The notes beneath the pieces were generated by a model. That model had not been told where the DNA came from. It was given only the letters and a program-made list of their open reading frames with translations, and searched no databases. Source: a virus. From it: a DNA stretch of 34,742 bases. The DNA lies in IMG/VR virus record IMGVR_UViG_3300000930_000030, positions 1 through 34,742 of that record; one strand, written 5' to 3'. The position numbers were made by a program, and so were the translations under genes. Positions 33,701 to 34,742 of the stretch are shown here, in pieces. The first letter of the stretch is position 1; each line of letters starts with the position of its first letter.

Positions 33701-34742
33701 TACAAGGTGACGCTGGTAACGACGGATTTGGATTTACTGGTACACAAGGTACACAGGGCGTTCAAGGTATACAAGGTGATGCTGGAACCGACGGTAACGA
33801 TGGCGGCGAAGGTGTCCAAGGTGTTCAAGGTATACAGGGTAACGACGGAACTGACGGTTTACAAGGTGCTGATGGTATCCAAGGCCTTGATGGTAGTGAT
33901 GGCTTTGGAGGAGTTGGTGTTCAAGGTAACCAGGGTATCCAAGGTATTCAAGGCGAAGGTCCTCAGGGTGTTCAGGGTATTCAAGGCGCGTTAGGTTTTG
34001 GTTCACAGGGTGTCCAAGGTATACAAGGTTTCACTGGTGCTCAAGGTATTGCCGCTGAAGAAGGAGGAGCTGGTGCACAAGGTACTGATGGTGGACAAGG
34101 TGTTCAAGGTTTCCAAGGTGTAGGTATCCAAGGTATTCAAGGTATCCAGGGTGAAAGCGGCGACGCAATCCAAGGTGTGCAAGGTAACCAAGGCTTTACA
34201 GGTTCTGGGTCGTCAGGTATACAAGGTAACGATGGTATTCAAGGTATTCAAGGTAATAGTGGTGATCTTGGAAACGAAGGACCGCAAGGTACGCAAGGTT
34301 TTGTTGGTAACCAAGGTATCCAAGGTACTGATGGAACTGGGAACGTTGGCCCACAAGGTATTCAGGGTCAGCAAGGACCACAAGGTGTCCAAGGTTTCTC
34401 AGGTGTTGTAGGTGGAGCTGGTCCGCAAGGTATTCAAGGGGATCAGGGTGTCCAAGGTTTCACTGGCGCAAACGGTACTGGTGCTAACGGTGTTCAAGGT
34501 GTTCAAGGTATTCAAGGTGACTTTGGTCCTCAAGGTATTCAAGGCCTTGTAGGAACTGGTAACTCAGGTATTCAAGGTTCGCAAGGTGTACAAGGTTTCA
34601 CTGGCCAAATTGGTCCTCAAGGTGTTCAAGGTCTACAAGGTACAGCTGAAGCTTCTGAAATAATTACAAATAATCTTCATGTTGCTGACGTATCGTTGCA
34701 ACAGGCAGCTATGTTCCCTGCAATGGTTGAAGGTGGCGGTGG
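30784..34742 (+). CDS. Collagen-like fibre protein (3' end outside window)
   Basis: This open frame has 1319 complete codons and no stop before the right edge. The start MAFNSLAGGKIIGQG is a TAATG overlap with the upstream gene, with GGAGGAGG at 30766-30773. Residues 30-57 (FKGALVYGDDGVVYVSNGTA) and 118-135 (ELWIWDGTNWVNIG) are the small 'label' modules common in phage fibres. Collagen-like G-x-y stretches fill about 30955-31017, 31189-31497, 31864-32016, 32431-32697, 33067-33213 and 33577-34650, with Gln dominant in the y position (GIQGIQG, GVQGPQG) and little Pro. Four ~120-residue beta domains separate them. The last visible segment (ASEIITNNLHVADVSLQQAA) leaves the triple helix. Trimeric collagen-like stalks are known in phage fibres; the receptor-binding end lies beyond the window. 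Confidence 0.9.
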   Translation, partial: MAFNSLAGGKIIGQGRPLPTPIALDPAPFKGALVYGDDGVVYVSNGTAWVDVGSGAQGTIGIQGNDGIQGIQGTYGPGFTILGSVPDVDAGGNPQTTLTAAFPSPNIGEGVIDEADDELWIWDGTNWVNIGTFRGVQGIQGSIGPQGAQGTIGEEGIQGSRGDRGVQGVQGLQGTQGLQGFRGFQGTQGIQGVQGPQAFQGVQGIQGFVGNQGVQGPQAFQGVQGIQGFVGLQGDTGDFGGLTFDYTYDTTTTDADPGTGIIRFNNVALNSVSLEMYIDDEDDAAINVMDALLGEYAGIGGAVKGYFKVINGADVTKYTTYRIDSITDATGYWRLGITYLFGETSYANGADLRITFTRNGDQGVQGIQGPQAFQGVQGMQGPQAFQGIQGIQGFTGSQGAQGLQGFIGIDGGFSFDFSFNASTTPSTDPGVNSWKLNNSNPTTATILTIDDIPLDQFTTEIDAFYDFIDGQAATPKGYLVIKNRPTGAGGIGGHHFVMYEITDWTWDSGAKNWGYFNVVYIEGNVTDWQTVASTHGTKTHISFVPAGPIGVQGTQGIQGDFGPQGIQGIIGQTGTQGVQGIQGDFGPQGIQGFRGDTGLQGAQGIQGLQGVQGPQGVQGVQGVQGTQGVQGIQGYTGVSGGITFTYNYNTTSNIATDPGSQIFRLNNNTYSSVTEIFVDAEAGPGPVDLSSLYNSYDAVTGPYKAIVRIVDPANTDEFLLYKVKDVTDNTGWFTLSVEYVTHNGMSYTDGQATLWTFSEVGAQGVQGPQAFQGVQGIQGEILQGVQGFTGDTGLQGVQGIQGDFGPAGEFGGMTFSYVFDTDNTATDFTGFGKVKFNNSNLALATAMYVDDRDINFVDIQAFLRSMDEPTSAVKGYVRIIDSFTTSDYAAFEITEITEAGGYFQFDVSFSVASQTSWNAAEPVKLTFSRTGDAGTDGAQGVQGIQGDAGTGGIQGVQGNQGITGFGFQGIQGIQGDAGNDGFGFTGTQGTQGVQGIQGDAGTDGNDGGEGVQGVQGIQGNDGTDGLQGADGIQGLDGSDGFGGVGVQGNQGIQGIQGEGPQGVQGIQGALGFGSQGVQGIQGFTGAQGIAAEEGGAGAQGTDGGQGVQGFQGVGIQGIQGIQGESGDAIQGVQGNQGFTGSGSSGIQGNDGIQGIQGNSGDLGNEGPQGTQGFVGNQGIQGTDGTGNVGPQGIQGQQGPQGVQGFSGVVGGAGPQGIQGDQGVQGFTGANGTGANGVQGVQGIQGDFGPQGIQGLVGTGNSGIQGSQGVQGFTGQIGPQGVQGLQGTAEASEIITNNLHVADVSLQQAAMFPAMVEGGG
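31189..34650 (+). repeat. Gly-x-Gln collagen-like tracts
   Basis: Long in-frame GGN-NNN-CAA/CAG triplet runs encode G-(I/V/L/P)-Q. They are broken only by four globular domains and rare triplet defects. Codons for Gly, Ile and Val vary, so the tract is conserved as protein rather than as a simple DNA repeat. The longest run is 33577-34650 (about 358 residues). Confidence 0.9.
31498..33576 (+). repeat. Four homologous beta domains interrupting the collagen fibre
   Basis: Domains occupy about 31498-31863, 32017-32430, 32698-33066 and 33214-33576. All begin GG(L/F/I/M)(T/S)F with alternating aromatics, then Thr/Asn/Asp-rich sequence, usually DPG, and an (R/K)(F/L)NN strand, a Y/F-(V/I)-D acidic turn, a K-(A/G) strand (KGYFKVI, KGYVRII) and an (I/V)T(D/E) strand. 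They resemble one another in sequence and length, so they arose by duplication and probably form trimeric knobs along the stalk. Confidence 0.8.

Noticed and set aside
31261-34381. Many long antisense and alternate-frame open frames rich in Leu/Tyr/Thr or Lys/Val across the collagen gene.
   Set aside because: They are by-products of the GGN-NNN-CAA periodicity, which lacks stops in several frames. They have no ribosome sites and mirror the repeat composition.
31189-34650. A CRISPR-like or tandem DNA repeat array.
   Set aside because: Repeats are 9-base coding triplets with variable codons, not constant repeats with unique spacers, and the frame is open throughout.
1-34742. tRNA genes, integrase, attachment sites or an origin.
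   Set aside because: All gaps are 75 bases or shorter and contain only ribosome sites, promoter boxes and one weak hairpin; nothing tRNA-like was seen.

Overview
The window reads as part of the virion-structure region of a T4-superfamily myophage (contractile tail), most like the T4-like phages of marine bacteria such as cyanophages and pelagiphages. The evidence is a colinear baseplate block with recognisable homologues of T4 gp25, gp6, gp7 and gp8. A DUF4815-type giant structural protein, several long marine-type fibre proteins and T4-type late promoter boxes (TATAAATA) support this. The DNA is AT-rich, every gene is on the + strand, genes abut or overlap by 1-29 bases, and the longest non-coding gap is 75 bases. 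The host cannot be read from the sequence. No RNA gene, integrase, IS element or CRISPR array was seen.

Layout. (1) Positions 1-5760: the 3' part of a gene with a zinc DD-peptidase (M15-like) C-terminus, then baseplate wedge genes 25, 6 and a 7-like gene, tightly packed. (2) 5800-9844: a two-gene insert between genes 7 and 8, which are adjacent in T4. It encodes a fibre-like protein with an amicyanin-type blue-copper (cupredoxin) domain and a subtilisin-family protease with a ~315-residue insertion between its catalytic Asp and His. (3) 9881-17158: a gene 8 homologue behind a perfect late promoter box, an 1810-residue DUF4815 structural protein, and a 60-residue coiled-coil protein. (4) 17160-19667: a short fibre protein ending in a self-cleaving S74 chaperone domain, an overlapping glycine-rich protein resembling polyglycine adhesins, and an unrecognised 269-residue protein. 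(5) 19743-34742: a second perfect late promoter box, a 3539-residue modular giant protein, a 140-residue small protein and a collagen-like fibre of at least 1319 residues that runs off the right edge; these three genes are linked by 1-base stop/start overlaps.

Together the genes would build the baseplate wedge ring and hang host-recognition fibres from it. Three enzymatic or redox domains (DD-peptidase, subtilase, cupredoxin) sit inside structural genes, which suggests that the adsorption apparatus also modifies the cell surface. The most unusual features are the cupredoxin plus interrupted-subtilase insert, the giant protein with twelve helical modules interrupted by 1, 4, 2 and 1 beta modules, and the glutamine-rich collagen with a recurrent Gly-to-Ala break.
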